Positions 41,891-58,202 of a stretch of DNA of 64,000 nucleotides are shown in pieces. Source of the DNA: Begonia masoniana (taxonomy: Eukaryota; Streptophyta; Magnoliopsida; Cucurbitales; Begoniaceae). The position numbers were made by a program, and so were the translations under genes. The first letter of the stretch is position 1. Each line of letters starts with the position of its first letter. The stretch spans positions 2,838,519-2,902,518 of the forward strand of contig CM039512.1 of assembly GCA_022432975.1 (NCBI GenBank). Direction: 5' to 3'. The notes under the pieces are model-generated. The model was not told the origin of the DNA and ran no database searches. It saw only the letters and a list, made by a program, of their open reading frames with translations.

Positions 41891-44800
41891 ATGACGTCAA
41901 TCTGTCCCCGGTCAACGGCCTCTGTTGGTCTGTTTCAGATTCGGTGCGGACCGAAGCAACTCCCAGAACGGACGATTGAGTTGTTTCGGATCGGCACTCG
42001 CAATAGCGTTAATCGTCGCAGCATAGTTCTTAGATCGCCATCGTATGAGCGAAGACGAGTGCTGACTATTGTGGAAGCAGCGGAGCCGTCACGATTGCGG
42101 ATGGTGGAGCGATCGGACGGGGGAGAGGAGGAGAAGCTTGAGGCGTGCTTGTACGCGGTGAGAGATCAGAGTGCGGAGGGGAATAATTGTGCAATTGCGG
42201 ATAGCTTGAGGGAAAATGATTGTGGGACTAGAAATCGGACGGTCGAGGTGGTGGTAGCGGCGGCGGCTACGGTAGTTTTGGGAGTAGGAAATCGGGTGCT
42301 GTATAAACTGGCTTTGGTTCCTCTCAAGCATTACCCATTCTTTCTCGCCCAGCTCGCCACTTTCGGGTATTAATCATCGCTTTCTTACTTATTTTCCTTT
42401 TTCAATACAAAATTATTAATCGTAATGAATTTCGGTAAGTATCCCTTCATTTCCAGTTTCATTCGTTGTTTCCGTCGTTTTTCTGGACCAAACGGAGATT
42501 GTGGAAGCCATTCCTCAGTTCTCATATTCCTCTAGTTCTTGATCGAATCCTCTCTCCAAAAGCTTTTTCGTGTAGTTTTTTTGCTTTTCTTCCTGTGTCA
42601 TGTTAGTCTCCTCTGTCACAAACGACAATCTCATTTTATTTGAAGAAAACGCCCTGTCGCAGTCACTTTCCTTGACTTTGATTGGGAGCACTACGCAGAC
42701 TGCAATATCAATCTCATCAGCTTTCATTCTTTGTTCTTCTTTTCGATTTGAACATGCAAATTCTTAAATTTCTTACCCCCATCGTTTGTCGTTATATTAC
42801 ATTAAAATAATGAACAAATTTCTCATCTTTTTTTTTTTTAGTTCTGAAACTATTTTTTTAAGTCCTGTGAGTACCATTAAAAGTTCAAATAATTTGGCTT
42901 GCTTTTCCCCACGACAAAGAGAGTCCAAAGAACAGTAAAGGGGTACTTCGGTCAATTAGTAGAATATATTATATTATGTGGGTGGGACTTCTCCAACTTG
43001 CCCATCAATTTACAGTCCCCAATGATTGTACGGGGAATTCGGCAAAGAGTTCTTAACTTTGCTAATTGCTTGTTCTAATACGGGTTGATTAATCCCATTG
43101 AGAATGTTGACAAAAGTGGACTTTACCCAATTGGCTCGAGTACGGTGCAATTATTGGAACCATGTCCTCCAACGGTGTCCCCACCCCTTGATTAAATGAA
43201 CCATCTCAAAAGGTAATTTTATTAGTAATTTTCCAGTTGCGTAATAGATAAGGTGAAGCTGTTGTTTCTTACACGTTAATCATTTGGATTTCATTGTGAT
43301 TATATTAGCTTTTACGAAATGTTTTGACGGATTGAAGACTTCCGTACAGTAACCTGACTTTACCGAAGTGTGAAATGTAGAATCTTGCTGAACAAAAACG
43401 TTTTTAAGACACTTTTTGTCGTACTTGAGATGGCTAGAATTTAAGTGGCGCATTGGAATGGTGGGGCGAATTCAAATATAGACCATTCACATTGGTATAA
43501 ACTCTGGCGGAGGAATCGTCGTTGCGTCGCAACTTTGTGTAGTGCATAGGACAATATTTGTTTTGTCTATTTCCGCTTGACCGAATGCTTTACTGGTATC
43601 CGTCTGATCTTAGCTCGTGGCCATCCACTGGATGTACTATAGATGATGCGTCTTTCTGTGGTCCTGATTCCTGAAAGCAGCCTTTTGCTTTTCGAGCCGT
43701 TTTTATTGTCTGCCTCGCATATTGTCCAATCACTCTTACAAAATCACAAATACATCCCCCCTTCAATTGCTAATTGTTTTTAGCCGCTCAGTGTTGCTTT
43801 TAACTTATTTATTTCCCACCATGCGAACATTCTTAATCTTCATGTGTCTCTTCATAACCGTTGAATATTTTACCCATTTTCCCAAGGCTAGACTTCAGAT
43901 GGTGCTTGGTGATAAAAAAAATAAAAAATTAACAGGATGGTTCCTAATGCAACTTTCTTGTTTGTGAGAAAATTGAATAAGAATTCGAGAGTTTTAGTTC
44001 ATAAACTCCTATTTGTTAGTCTTATTTTCATATTCTCTACTTTTTTCGATGTCTGTTTGAAAGTAAAGAGAATCCGCGTTTTTCACATGCATAACAATTA
44101 TGGGTATCTCTTCTTTTCATATGTTGATTAGATAGTCAAGTGTATATAGAACTACAACTCTCCATTCTATGTATGCCGTGTTGTCATACCAGCATAATCT
44201 ATTACAGATGAACTCAGATACTTCTTTGAAACTAATTTTTCCAGATATGTTATTGTATACTTCTCAATCCTGTATATACGATATCATGCTGGTTTTGTTA
44301 CCGATGAAATGCTTTCAATGCCAAAAGCTCCTTTTCTTGCTGTTGGCCTTTTGGAAGCTCTTGGTGCTGCAACTGGAATGGCTGCTGCAGGTAATACTTT
44401 TCTTGTTTTCTTTCATTCCTTAGTTGATTCACTTTTACTACCCTAATGACTAAATATTGATTTGTTTTTGCAAAATGCTGAACTAGTCATTTAATTGCAT
44501 CAATTAATTGCTGAACATGAGGGAGTATCATCATAAATTCATTTGTGATTATTTGTATCCAGCAATTAAGTGAAGAAACTTCTGTGTAATGTTAGTCCCT
44601 GAAAATTTTGTTACTTCATACTCCAAATTTTTATGTTTAATGTTTCGTACATCAAATCATATGGTTCTCGCTTTTGTCTATGAGAGTTTCATTGTTTGAT
44701 TTTTGGAATTTATATCTTCAAAATATCATCTCATTTTGAAATCTCAAATCAAACTTTTCATGAAAAAAACTCTAATCTTTTCTCTTCATTTCAATTTTCT

Positions 44801-47800
44801 CAAGGATATTTCATTAATTTTTCTTACTCTTTCATTGTTTAGAGATGTTTCAGCTTAGGCTTTGTTATCTCATTTTATGTAAATCACCATGTTCAGTACC
44901 TAATAACTTTGTTTTTTTTTCTATGTTTCATATTTCTCACATGTTTGCTGTTTCATTGGATCAGCGATTCTTTCTGGAACTTCAATTCCAATTTTGTCTC
45001 AGGTAGGGAGTGTGCATTTTTCTTACTTAATTTGAAAATGCACAATCTGTTACTCTCTGCTAAATTAACTATTTTTGTCTTCCATATTATGATTTGACTC
45101 TGTTATTTTATCACTTTCATGGGTTGGGCTAGTGTTTCCTGCTTGGATAGCTGACACATTAGAATACAAATAGCTAGGATTTGGATTTTTGCCTTCCATG
45201 TTATCATTGAATCTTTTTTTATCACTTTCATGGGTTTAGCTAGTGTTTGGTGCTTGGAATAGCCAATGTTTGGACTAAAATAAGAAAAACAAGTAACAAA
45301 AGGAGTGGTAGTTGCATTACGTATTTTGACCAAACTTAGTTTTGATTTGTCCTTTAGATCATTCAAGACTAAGGCCATTGCAGGGGACATACACTGACAT
45401 ATCATTAACGTAATCTCAACTCATAGCAATGTACGTGATGTCTGATGGCTAACATGCACTTTTACTTCTATTGCAGTCTTTTCTTGTTTGGCAAATTATC
45501 TTGTCCATTATTTTTCTGAGGAGGAGATACAAAGTCAATCAGTTACTTGGATGTTTTCTTGTAGGCATTGGGGTAATAATAACTGTTGCAAGGTAATCAA
45601 TTTCAGTGAGACAATGAGCATTTCCATTTAAAGCTTGATCGTAACAAGTATTAGCACCATCTTTTTTACGATCAACGTAAAAGTATGAATTTGCGAGATT
45701 CTGCTTTTGATTTAATAACCAACAATAAGATGTAATCTGTCGCATGATATATAAAAATTCTGTAAAAACTAACTTGATACATTTAATGAATTCATGCGTA
45801 CACTATGGTCAACTTGTGGAAATTCGATGATTGAAAATGTGGAGGGATGATGTCTTGTAAAATTGCTGGCTTTATGGACCTGCTTTGTTTATCAAATTAA
45901 TTGTGCAAAATATTTATCACCTTTAATTGTTTTTTGTCAGGCAACATTTCTTTAAAACTATTCATTATAAGAGTCCGTGGATTTGACTGCTTACCTAATA
46001 CCTTTGTCTCCTAATGCAGCGGTTCTAGTGCTGGGCAGTCACTAATGGAAGCCGGTATGTTTTGGAGTTGTTTAATGATAGTCTCATTCTTGTTCCAAGC
46101 AGCTGACACCGTCTTGAAGGTTGTGGGCACTTTATATATCAGTATCCTAGAATTATGCCGTGCGTGCCTTTTCTTTAATGAGCAAATTTTTGTCATTTGT
46201 AGGAAATAATATTCTTGAACGCTTCCCGACAATTAAAGGTTTGTACTGTGGCTTATCTATGATGATTTTAAATTTTTCAGATATGATGCTGTGTGTCATG
46301 CTTTATAAGTGTTTTTTCCATGATATTGTTCAAGTGATAAATGAAGCCAAACGGTAGAAACTTCCACAGCTTCAAATCCTATGATTACTTTGCTTGCTTT
46401 AAGTTAAAAGGATGGTACAAGACATGTTGGAACTGATTTTATAGCGGCCTATAAATTTGAGAAAATATATCTTTTTTTTTGTGTAAAATGTTTTGGTGAT
46501 GTTATTGTGACTAAATTGCAAATTTACAGGGAAGAACTGTTGATCTATTTGTCGTAAATTCGTTTGGATCGGCTTTCCAAGTAAGTATTCAGCAGTCAGC
46601 ATTTAAATAAAGTATAACGTGTTAGCATCAAATATTTGTTCTTTGTATGCTTCTGATAAAAGTAAAAGGCTCTGTATCTATGCTAAGTGCAGGCACTTTT
46701 TCTTTTTGCTCTCCTACCTTTCTTGTCAAGATTATGGGGTATTCCATTTAGCCAATTGCCAAATTACATGCTTGATGGTGCAGCTTGCTTTCTAAATCTT
46801 GGAAGCGGGACATTAAGTGGTACGAAAAGATCCATGTTTTAGATAATTTTGGTATTTTATTCCTTTTACTAACCATCTTAACCATGAGAAAGAGATAATA
46901 TGCTCTAGTTTATGATAAGTTAAATTACTAAGATGCCAGCTTATTTAAATTCCTAATTCCAAAATTGAAGTTGTACTTTTTATTGCTTTCCCGTTAAAAA
47001 GATATTCCAATATTTTAATGAGTAATGTTACCTTTTATAATGTAATTTTACATTTTAATCTCATATCATGGCATGATGTTTATATTATTTTAATATTTGT
47101 ATTGTACCATAATAATTCTATAATGAGTGAGTGACCTGTAAACATCATGTCATGATATGATATTAGAATGCAAAATTATAGTGTAAACGTAGTATTTTTC
47201 TCTATTTTAATTATTCTTTATCTAATTTGTTATTATTTTGGTGAATTTTTTATTTTTATAAGAAACAATATATTGAAAACTAAAGAAATTACAGAAAGAG
47301 GAAGGGACACAAGACAAAACAAAGATACACAACTTAGTTTACAACAATTTTCCTCTAATTAAAGACGAGCAAATTAAAAAAATAAATTCTAAAAAGCTTA
47401 GAATTATTAGTCTATTTAGCAATCATGAAATTAATGTCATATCAGAAATCAATATTTAATTCTTTGTCTTCGAAGATAATAGCTAAAACACTCGATCTTA
47501 AGATTAATTTCCACTTTTTATATATTTTTTTCTTTATTAAAAACTTTGAATGTCAGTATGGTATGGACCCACATATTTTGATTGAAAAAAGAACAAAACT
47601 GCTTCTAAATTCTTTTAATAAGCTCACAGTTAATCATAATTTGAAGGATAGTTTCCTCATACATCTTGCAGGACAAACATGCGGAGAAAAAGCCATAAAA
47701 GGATTTCTCTTCTGGATTTGATCACATGCATACAAATTCCCCCAAAACAAACACTTGAATTTTGGATGAGACATTTTTTGCCAAACAAAATTAAAAAAAA

Positions 47801-49071
47801 AAGAGGAGAAGTTCTTAGAGGAAACACAAGCGAGCTGAGAGAAGAAAGCTCTAGATGAAAAGTTTGTTGAATGAGCACAAAGTCATCTTTTAGCTTTAAC
47901 AATACTTGTTTTTGGAGAAAAAGAAGAGATGATTGCATGAAGATCGGAAAACTAAGCTAACTAGGAAATATTCATATCTCTACAAAAAGTCAAATGCCAA
48001 TGATTGTGTGCCTCACCCATTATGAAGAGAGATGCAAGAAAATAATTTTTATTACTTGACAATTGATGGATGCTTGGAAAAAGAGCATATAAATGAAAAT
48101 CTCTGATCCACCTATCTTCCAAGAATTGAACCAAGACTCTGTTCCCCACCTTAAAGGCAAGGTAATATTGAAAAAAATAAAAAATAAAGAGAAATGCTTT
48201 CAAAGATTGAGAAATAAGACACAATTAGCAAAATTAGTTGCGCGGACAAAAGCGGTGAGCTTGTATTTGCTTTTGATCACTGCATGCCACAAGGTTTAGA
48301 CTCCCTATATTTTAGTGCCTTGAATATTCCATTGTATATTCTCAAATATAGCCATAGATACTGTATAAAGGGGGTGTCTTTTTATATCAGTTCACAAAGT
48401 TCTGCTAATATGACATTTAATCGCATGAATGAATGTTTTACATATATTTATTTGGAAACGGAACTTGATCAACGTATCATGAAAATTTACTGATGCAGGA
48501 TGTGATGGTGCCCCCTTGCTACCCTTGCTGTTCATAATCGTGAACATGGGCTATAACATCTCGTTATTGTACCTCCTAAAGATTTCTTCTGCAGTTGTTT
48601 CTTCCCTCGCATCAACATTTTCAGGTATCCTCCCAATCGACCCTTTCCCCTTTTAAAAAACTGAGTTAATGGAGTGATCATAAATTAATTTATGTATTTG
48701 CTTTCTTGGAGGATTTTGCAGTCATTAATCTAAGTTGCCTTCAGAAAGCTAATTAATAATATTTATTGATTTTTCAACCTGATAGTATTCAGTTACCTTT
48801 TTCTGCTAATACGTACCTGTGTTAATTTCTCTCATAAGATTAATTGAAACAATTACACTCTTGAATTTGAATGACAGTGCCATTATCAATATATCTGTTC
48901 ACTCTGCCGCTACCCTACATAGGGGTTGCTTCTCCGCTTCCAACCGGCTTTGTCAATGGAGCTATAATTCTTGTCATTGGATTGCTCATTTATACTTGGA
49001 CTCCATCGAGGGTATCTAATACCTTACCCATCAATCAAAAAGTGGCCGTCGATTCTGCTCCTTTTCCATGA
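41891..49071 (+). CDS. CRT-like transporter (CLT), plastid thiol/glutathione exporter
   Basis: Plant homologue of the Plasmodium chloroquine-resistance transporter. Arabidopsis CLT1-3 sit in the plastid envelope and export glutathione and gamma-glutamylcysteine. Exons: 41891-42366, 44245-44390, 44965-45002, 45477-45592, 46020-46119, 46203-46238, 46530-46580, 46693-46819, 48499-48624 and 48878-49071. All phases fit and give 469 residues. Residues 1 to about 130 are Ser/Arg-rich, as expected for a transit peptide plus linker. About ten hydrophobic segments follow, starting at VEVVVAAAATVVLGVGNRVL. Family blocks include ALGAATGMAAAAILSGTSIP, SFLFQAADTVLKEIIF, VVNSFGSAFQALFLF and DGAPLLPLLFIIVNMGYNIS. 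The ATG at 41891 is the first in frame. Large introns at 42367-44244 and 46820-48498. The frame is intact throughout. The paralogue (CLT1, 2 or 3) is not determined. Confidence 0.93.
42367..44244 (+). other. Large first intron of the CLT gene
   Basis: 1.88 kb. It contains a GC-richer part at about 43430-43700 and a 70-codon minus-strand frame at 42515-42727 without recognisable homology. No repeat family from elsewhere in the window was recognised. Confidence 0.5.
46820..48498 (+). other. Large eighth intron of the CLT gene
   Basis: 1.68 kb of AT-rich sequence ending in a good acceptor (tgatgcag). The A-rich middle part (47270-48250) may be an old insertion, but no terminal repeats were identified. 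Confidence 0.5.
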
Positions 49072-50768
49072 TGAAATACCATTGATGCTCAATCCAACAA
49101 CTAATCTTTCCAGTTTCCGTGAGCAGGAAGATTTTTTGTCGGTTCGACATTTTTTGTTGTCCCAAGATTTGTGTTGAATTTGAAGGGAGATTCTGATAAT
49201 GGAAGAATTGGCTGCCTCTCATTTCCATGGAATCAGCTTCTGAGACGTTGAAGTAGTTGTTTTGTGTGGGGGCTCATCTGCAACAATCAGAATTGAAAAT
49301 TGGACGGGGAGAGGAAGAATATAGAGGAAATGTATGGGCTAGAGGCTTCAAAATCAGTGTCCTGGCTATTACACATTGAAAATGTGTCATAACGAGTCTT
49401 GATGGTGAAGATCAGAGATGTAGAGATGCCTGTCTTGTTCTTGAACTCTTCAATTTAACAACTCCCACATTTTATGTTGACTTGAATTATCAAATGTAGC
49501 GTTGTAGTTCAATTGTTGTATTGTAAGAGATTTGTCTTTTCTACTAATTCTTGCTGATGTAATGAAAAACAATTCTTCTACGGTCCAAAAATCGAATCCA
49601 CGTACATTGGCACGAGGACGATGCCGATGATTTCTCATCGGATACTTCACTTCGCCCTCAAACGTCAAAGCTATTCCGGCTCCGTAATCTTTGATGCCGA
49701 AATCATTGTCTTTAAGCTTGAGCAGGTTTCAACTATGGCGGGATATCATATGATTTCTAAGACTCTGTGTTGTTTTTTTCCTTGATTTTCTTGTGGATTG
49801 AGCTGATAAAATGGGGAAGACAAGAAAAATGACTTGCTATCATTCCTAATGAGGATCAAGTCCAACAGAAGATTGAACACTTAGTTTAATCTTTTTGGAC
49901 CCTTTTTTGGTTTATTTTTTATTTTTTAAAGTTGGGTTTTCAAAGTTATTCAAATGTAATTGATTTCTCTTGAAAAGATGTAATCCATCCATCATTCTTT
50001 TGCAAAAGGGTTGTTGTGCATTTACACCAGATTTAATCACGAAGAATTGATAAAAAATCAAGAACACAAATTTACGTGGTTAGGACAAATTCGTCTTTTA
50101 TTCACGACACAAGACTGTAACACCAAATTTGTGAAATAATCAAGAAAACAAGTGTTTTCATAATACTACAGCGTCGAACGCAACATTACTCGAGAACACA
50201 AGAAAAGTAACTTTATTTTCAGTTCACTAGTATATCTATTCATGACGAAGTAATACAACTCTCGAAAAAAATCAAGAAAACTGCCAAAATAAATCGAGCC
50301 AAACCGAAATTGAGAATCAACATTTAAAAGGGTATTTAGTAAAGATCCATATATGATGACGTATTAATGGTAAGTTTAGAACTATAATAATTGGTTTTTA
50401 GTAATATCTTAAAAATAGATGGGATTTTTGATCCACGCAGAGGAAGAAGAAAGACTGGTCAATGGCTGTTTCAACGTATATTCATCTTCCCTACAATTCC
50501 TCTTCATCGACCCTCTCTACCTTCCTCTCCTTCTCCAACCTGTTGTTTTTCCTTTTCCGACATCGTTTTTTCCTTCTTTCTCTCTCTTCCTCTCCCTCTC
50601 TCTATCTTCCTACTTGTCACTCATCCTCTCTCCTCCTCCGTGGTTACCTGCATGGCTTTCTCTCTCCTCTCCACCTTCTTCCCTTCAAACCCCAAAACCC
50701 CTTCATTTCTCTCTTCTTTGCCCATCGCCATTTTCTGACTTTTTCCTTCTCTCTCTCTCTCTCTAACG
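49072..50768. other. CLT 3' region, unidentified coding-like fragment, CDPK promoter
   Basis: 3' UTR of the CLT gene to about 49540. On the minus strand at 49600-49740 a frame reads KLKDNDFGIKDYGAGIALTF and then EGEVKYP, which looks like real protein sequence. It has no start or flanking exon, so it is a possible pseudogene fragment. 49780-50400 is AT-rich. 50480-50765 is a pyrimidine-rich (CT/TTC) leader running into the CDPK start, probably its 5' UTR. Confidence 0.45.
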
Positions 50769-53450
<2,682 letters not shown>

Positions 53451-55508
53451 GTTTTGATGTTTAAAATTGAGAAGGGATAATGGCAAAAAGATGTCATCTT
53501 TTATGCATCACCCTGAAATTATAACTTAGTTGGAGAGAAGCTTGTGAATGATTGTTGATGTTGGAAGAAAGGAAGGTGGGGAAGAAGGCCTGTTGTGTGG
53601 TTTGATGTTTAATCAAGTTTGTAAGTATTTATGGGTGTTTGATGACTTTTTTTTTTTTTTTTTTTAGAAATTTATTTTTTGTTTTGTTTTTTTAACATTT
53701 TTAACTAAGGCTTTGTTATCTTCTATGGATAAGAGATATGCAGTGGTATGTTCTTGGCTAATTGCTGACAAAAAGTACTTGTTCTTTGATCTTGGTTGTT
53801 GCATGACACTGTTTAAGATTAGCAAGCCAACAATCAAAAGACATTATGATAGTCCACCATGTGAAGCTAAAGACGGTCCAAGCGTGAGGGCATACTAGTT
53901 AGAGTGCATAACATTATACTTTAGAGAGTATAAAGTGAATATCTACACAGTACAATGCATTTTGGACTAACTCCAATAATAAAATTATGCAGATTTCGAC
54001 TCAAAACGAACAATATTATTCCAGGAGGACTAAAAACTCCAATGATATGTGTTTGAAATAAAATATTGTACTGATTTTGTTCAAATATTAACATAAAAAT
54101 GATGCATAATTTGACCAATACTTTAATCATGAAGCATACTAGCATAGTTTGAAAACAATACACCAACAAAATGATGCATAATTTGACCAATAAACAGCAA
54201 AATAATCCAAACGAATTGACTTTAATTTCTCATCCAGGGTGATCCTCAAAACTGAATAACACTTTTGGAAGCTAAAAGTAAAATTTAAAAAATAATAGTT
54301 AAGCTCCAACATAATACAAAGCACAAGGACAATCATCTACAAGGGGCATCAATCACTTCTACATAACGATTCTCATCGCACTTTCGTGCCCTAAGATTAA
54401 GTGTGAAATCTAAAATGCTTCAACTCAAACCAAAATGCTAGAAGTTGAAATCAGATCAACATTAATACTCTAAGCTTCTTTAGATGTTTCTCCTCCTCAA
54501 AACATTTCTAAAGACAAGGAAAAATTGATTGACTTCTAAGATGCAACCAGTTTCAATAGTGATTTATGTCCTTACCTAAATATACAAATAGCAAATTGCC
54601 CTTGCAAGTTGCACCAAATTCAAGCATGATTAAGATATATGCAGAGGTCAAGGGCATAGCAAAAATTCAAACTTACCAAGACAAATCTAAACGCCAGAAA
54701 TGGAAGAATTACAAACTACATAAGGGCACACATCTTTTAAGCCTAAAACGAACACAACAACTTGTCTGACAGTGATACAGTTGCACCATTCAATATAAAA
54801 TAGCAAATAGCGACGAAAACAATGACTCAATGCTAAAAGAACAGGGATGTTAACAGAAAAAAGCAAGTCCCTTTTGGTTATGCAAATGAATTTGCTTCCC
54901 CAATGTATAAATGAAAAGATCTGAGGTCAAAACCATGAAAATTATTCATGAGAATTTGAACAAATTCATTCATAATGAACAAATCACTAACCCATCATTA
55001 GTAATCAATTCAAGCAGCGAAGGAGTACCCAGACCATGACTCCAGGCTACATAACATAGAATGAACGACAACTCCCCTGCAAACCAGCAAAACAAAATGC
55101 GAATCTAACAGAGTATGAAATTAATTTAACACCATAAAAAATCCAACTCCTGAATTAGGCTTTCAGAATTTACTCATCAAAGCTTATGAAAATACACAGA
55201 TGATCACTAATTCTCTTCACCACAGAAATAATGGGGAGCCTTTCTCAGCTATCTAGATCGACATTAAATTCAAAAAATCAAGAAGTCAGGCGTGCACTTT
55301 CGAGAAAAGTCTGTGATGTCATCCGAACAAACAAAGTAGAAGCACAGAACTGTTACGTGATCTTCAGATATCCATATATCAATATCCCTGTCATACATAA
55401 CTAGCTCATCAAACCCTAGAAAGACCCTTAAAATTACAAGAGTAGCTGACCTGAATCCAGAAATTAAGTAACATTAATCATAAAGACAAACTACTTGCCG
55501 AATTCTTT
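53451..55508. other. CDPK 3' UTR, repeat copy and SF3B6 3' side
   Basis: CDPK 3' UTR, then a T-rich run near 53650, then a diverged copy of dispersed repeat family A (53845-54045). From about 54200 to 55500 the sequence is unremarkable and AT-rich; its last part should be the 3' UTR of the minus-strand SF3B6 gene. No further gene was recognised. Confidence 0.5.
53845..54045 (+). repeat. Dispersed repeat family A, copy 6
   Basis: Family words in order: gatagtccaccatgtgaagc, gtgagggcatactagt, gagagtataaagtga, acagtacaatgcattttgga, ctaactccaataa and gaacaatattattcc. Diverged, non-coding, truncated at the 3' end. Confidence 0.55.
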
Positions 55509-55883
55509 CTACTTATCCTTTGTGGAGACACCATACTTCTCCTGCAGCCTAGTAATTTCGTCCTCCTTCTTCTTCTGGTCGAATTTCTTATTCATCTTGG
55601 CCGGCTGATAATAAAGCACGATAAGGTACCGATTCGCAACATTAAACCCGGAAAGATGATCGACGGCGGTTTTGGCGTCATAGATATCCTCGTAAACCAC
55701 AAAAGCAGTTCCTCGGGTATCCTTGTTCGTACCGATTCGAATCTGGCGAATCGCCCCATATTTGCCGAATATATCGTACATCTCCTCGCTTGAAATGTTG
55801 AAGGGCAGGTTTCGGACGTACAAGACTCGATTCACCTCCGGCGGTAACCTCGTGTTGCTCTTACGGAGGCCGATTGTCGCCAT
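55509..55883 (-). CDS. SF3B6/p14-like splicing factor 3B subunit
   Basis: 124-residue RRM protein of the U2 snRNP SF3b complex, which lies at the branch-point adenosine in the nucleus. Single coding exon. RNP2 is LYVRNL (residues 21-26) and RNP1 is RGTAFVVY (57-64). Tyr22, the residue that in human p14 contacts the branch adenosine, is present. The C-terminal part ([16 protein letters not shown], then a Lys/Glu-rich helix [17 protein letters not shown]) matches the p14 extension that packs on SF3B1. Length equals that of human SF3B6 (125). The ATG is followed by [18 protein letters not shown], conserved in the family. The frame is intact. Introns in the UTRs cannot be judged. Confidence 0.95.
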   Translation of the reverse strand: MATIGLRKSNTRLPPEVNRVLYVRNLPFNISSEEMYDIFGKYGAIRQIRIGTNKDTRGTAFVVYEDIYDAKTAVDHLSGFNVANRYLIVLYYQPAKMNKKFDQKKKEDEITRLQEKYGVSTKDK

Positions 55884-57639
55884 TGAAAGTACCTGCTGGA
55901 TTGTTTGGAGGGTAAGAAAGGGAGAGCCATCGATGGATTTTCTATTTATATTTATATTTTATTAAAATTATTTTATTAATTAATAAATGACGTGAAAATA
56001 TAAATGAAAAATTAGCGCCGAACTGTTACTGCTTACCGGCGATGCACCTCCGAAGTGAAGGTCGGTGGGGTTTCAATGGAGTTTCTAGGATTTGAGGAAC
56101 CACCGATGGAGAATGCGCCTTATAAATCGTTCTCTAACGGCCGTAAATGGTGGCTTGATTGACTTGGAACGAGTGGCTCTTTGTCTATCATCTAATCTCT
56201 CAATCTCGGGCATCCATCACTTCTACTCTCGGATCGAGTAAGTTTGCTTCATCTTCTATTCTCCGAAACAAAAATCTTTTTCCTCGAAAATAGTTGCTCA
56301 TGTGTCTATCTTAGTGTGAGGAATCTTGCGATATCGACGTAATGCTGAGTGAAAAATGGATTCCCCTTTTTACATTGTAGATATGAACATGGAGAAGCAG
56401 AGGTTGCCTTCTTGTTGTGATTGAAGTTATGGCTTCAATTATCGAAGTTCAGCTGAAGGATCCATACTTCAGGTATCCCTTACCGGTCAATTATTTATTT
56501 ATTCTGTCGATACTCAGGAAGAGCTTGTGGCATTTGAGCTTCCTCTGTCATAAATTTTATTGTGATTGGGAGGAAGGAAGAACGTTTCTTACTTACTATC
56601 CAGCCATTGAAATTCTAAAGAAATTGTCTAATTAAACATGGAAACGAACAAAGTTTAATTTAGCAGAGATCTTGGAGTAAAAGAGGATATTGATTAATAA
56701 ACAAACTATGAATAAGTTGTACAATTCAGTAAATCTGTGATGATGTCTTTTCCTAGGTGTTTTTTCATTGTTTTCACCTTCAATTGCATTGATTATTTTC
56801 TATTTCTCTGCCAATTTATTGTAAAAAAGGCAAATGTCTAGAGGCTTCAAATAATGTATGGAGGACCACGCAAATTAGGCGTCACTTTCAGGGCCCATGC
56901 TGGCCATGTTACATTACCTGGCCATCATGAGGTCATATAAATGGTCTTTTTTTTGTTTACATAACTTTCCTTCATCAAGGCAGCGTTTTCCTTCATCAAG
57001 GCAGCGTGGCAAGAGTGATATGAACCGTGAAATGCTTTTTATTGGTCTTATTTTTGTTTCGCTGTAAATTTAAAACTAGATGAATCGTGATGAAGGTTCT
57101 GATAAGTCGGTGCATGATAACTGCTATTTATTATTTTCAGCCTAAGATCTTTGCTAAAAATTTGCTTTTTGGGATAAATGCTTTGATTATATACTGACCA
57201 TTAGGATTTTGTAAAGCTTTTATTAATGTAGAGCTTTTTTTTTAGCTCTATCTTGTATATATTTCCTTTGGGTCATTCTTGATTACCAATCAAAACAGTT
57301 TTATTGGTTTTTCTAAAGTCACACCTTCTCTTGAGTATTATTAGATTGAAACTGCCTGCTTAGCTGCCTATTGCTGCTTTTATTTTGTTCTCCTTTGAAG
57401 GATTTCTTATCCTGCATTTCTGTAATTTAACACTCTTAATATATTTTCAGTTTCTTATTTAAAAAAAAAAATCATTTACTTGATGAATCAAGGCCTACAT
57501 TAGACTAAGTTCACAATTAAGTGACCTCACATTCTTCTCAAATAAGATAAAAACAAGGGGCGTATGCCATCAGGAACCTTTTGATTGCAAAATGAGAAAA
57601 AAGATTTTGGTTGAGTTCCTGCATAGATTTCTCAGATTT
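55884..57639. other. SF3B6 promoter side and gene-poor spacer
   Basis: 55884-56250 should hold the SF3B6 promoter and 5' UTR. Near 56430 a short plus-strand frame (MASIIEVQLKDPYFR) ends in a donor-like AG/GTATCC and might be a first exon of the decayed gene further on, but no matching second exon was found. 56640-57640 is AT-rich without recognisable content. Confidence 0.4.
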
Positions 57640-58030
57640 TTCTAGTACTGAACTCCATTACCATTACAGGAGTAATCTCTGCTTGCACCAGCTTGTCATT
57701 GCTCCAGCAGAGCAAGGAGATTCACTGATTCAGCAAAAGGATATAGTTGACTGGAAAGTAATGATAGTTGCCTATGCACTTAGAGACGGTCTTGAAGAAT
57801 CCATTGAGCTGAACCTGACGTTGTAACGTGTAAAGGTCTCGTTACAGGTTAGTACTAATGGCGCCAGAACAGTGAGAGTGCTCTTGCTCTTTTGGAATAG
57901 TGCAAATCTGGTTTGGAGCCAAACACAACTTCTATATCTTGTGCTTCGTAGCAGCATAGAGGCTTGTGATTATGGGGAAGGAGATGCATGGCTATGTTAT
58001 ACAGGCGTTGGTAGTTGCACTTCTATCTAT
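57640..58030 (+). pseudogene. Decayed PPR (pentatricopeptide repeat) fragment
   Basis: Fragments of plant PLS-type PPR repeats lie in different frames. About 57733-57815 reads QQKDIVDWKVMIVAYALRDG and then LEESIEL. A later frame holds words like KSGLEPNTTSISCA (57901-57945). About 57972-58000 reads GKEMHGYVIQ. All three are standard PPR wording in the correct order. In-frame stops and shifts separate them and the rest of the gene is missing, so this is a remnant. No start codon or organellar targeting sequence was seen. Confidence 0.65.
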
Positions 58031-58202
58031 CCATGAACTCTCCTTGCTATTCTCTCCACATTCTGGTATCAGGTACGTATTGTTTGACTCTAGAATTTTT
58101 AAAATATCCACAAGGGTCGTCAACCGCGTCCAGGCCCAGACAAGGTGTGGCCGGACCCAATTTTTTTTTTTAGAAGTCCTGGTTAAAGGCCCCTATTCAT
58201 GA

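Noticed and set aside
42515..42727. 70-codon minus-strand ORF in the first CLT intron
   Set aside because: No recognisable domain and no splice or promoter support. It could be chance.
47425..48493. Several ORFs in the CLT intron 46820-48498
   Set aside because: AT-rich intron sequence flanked by perfect in-phase exons; the frames lack any family resemblance.
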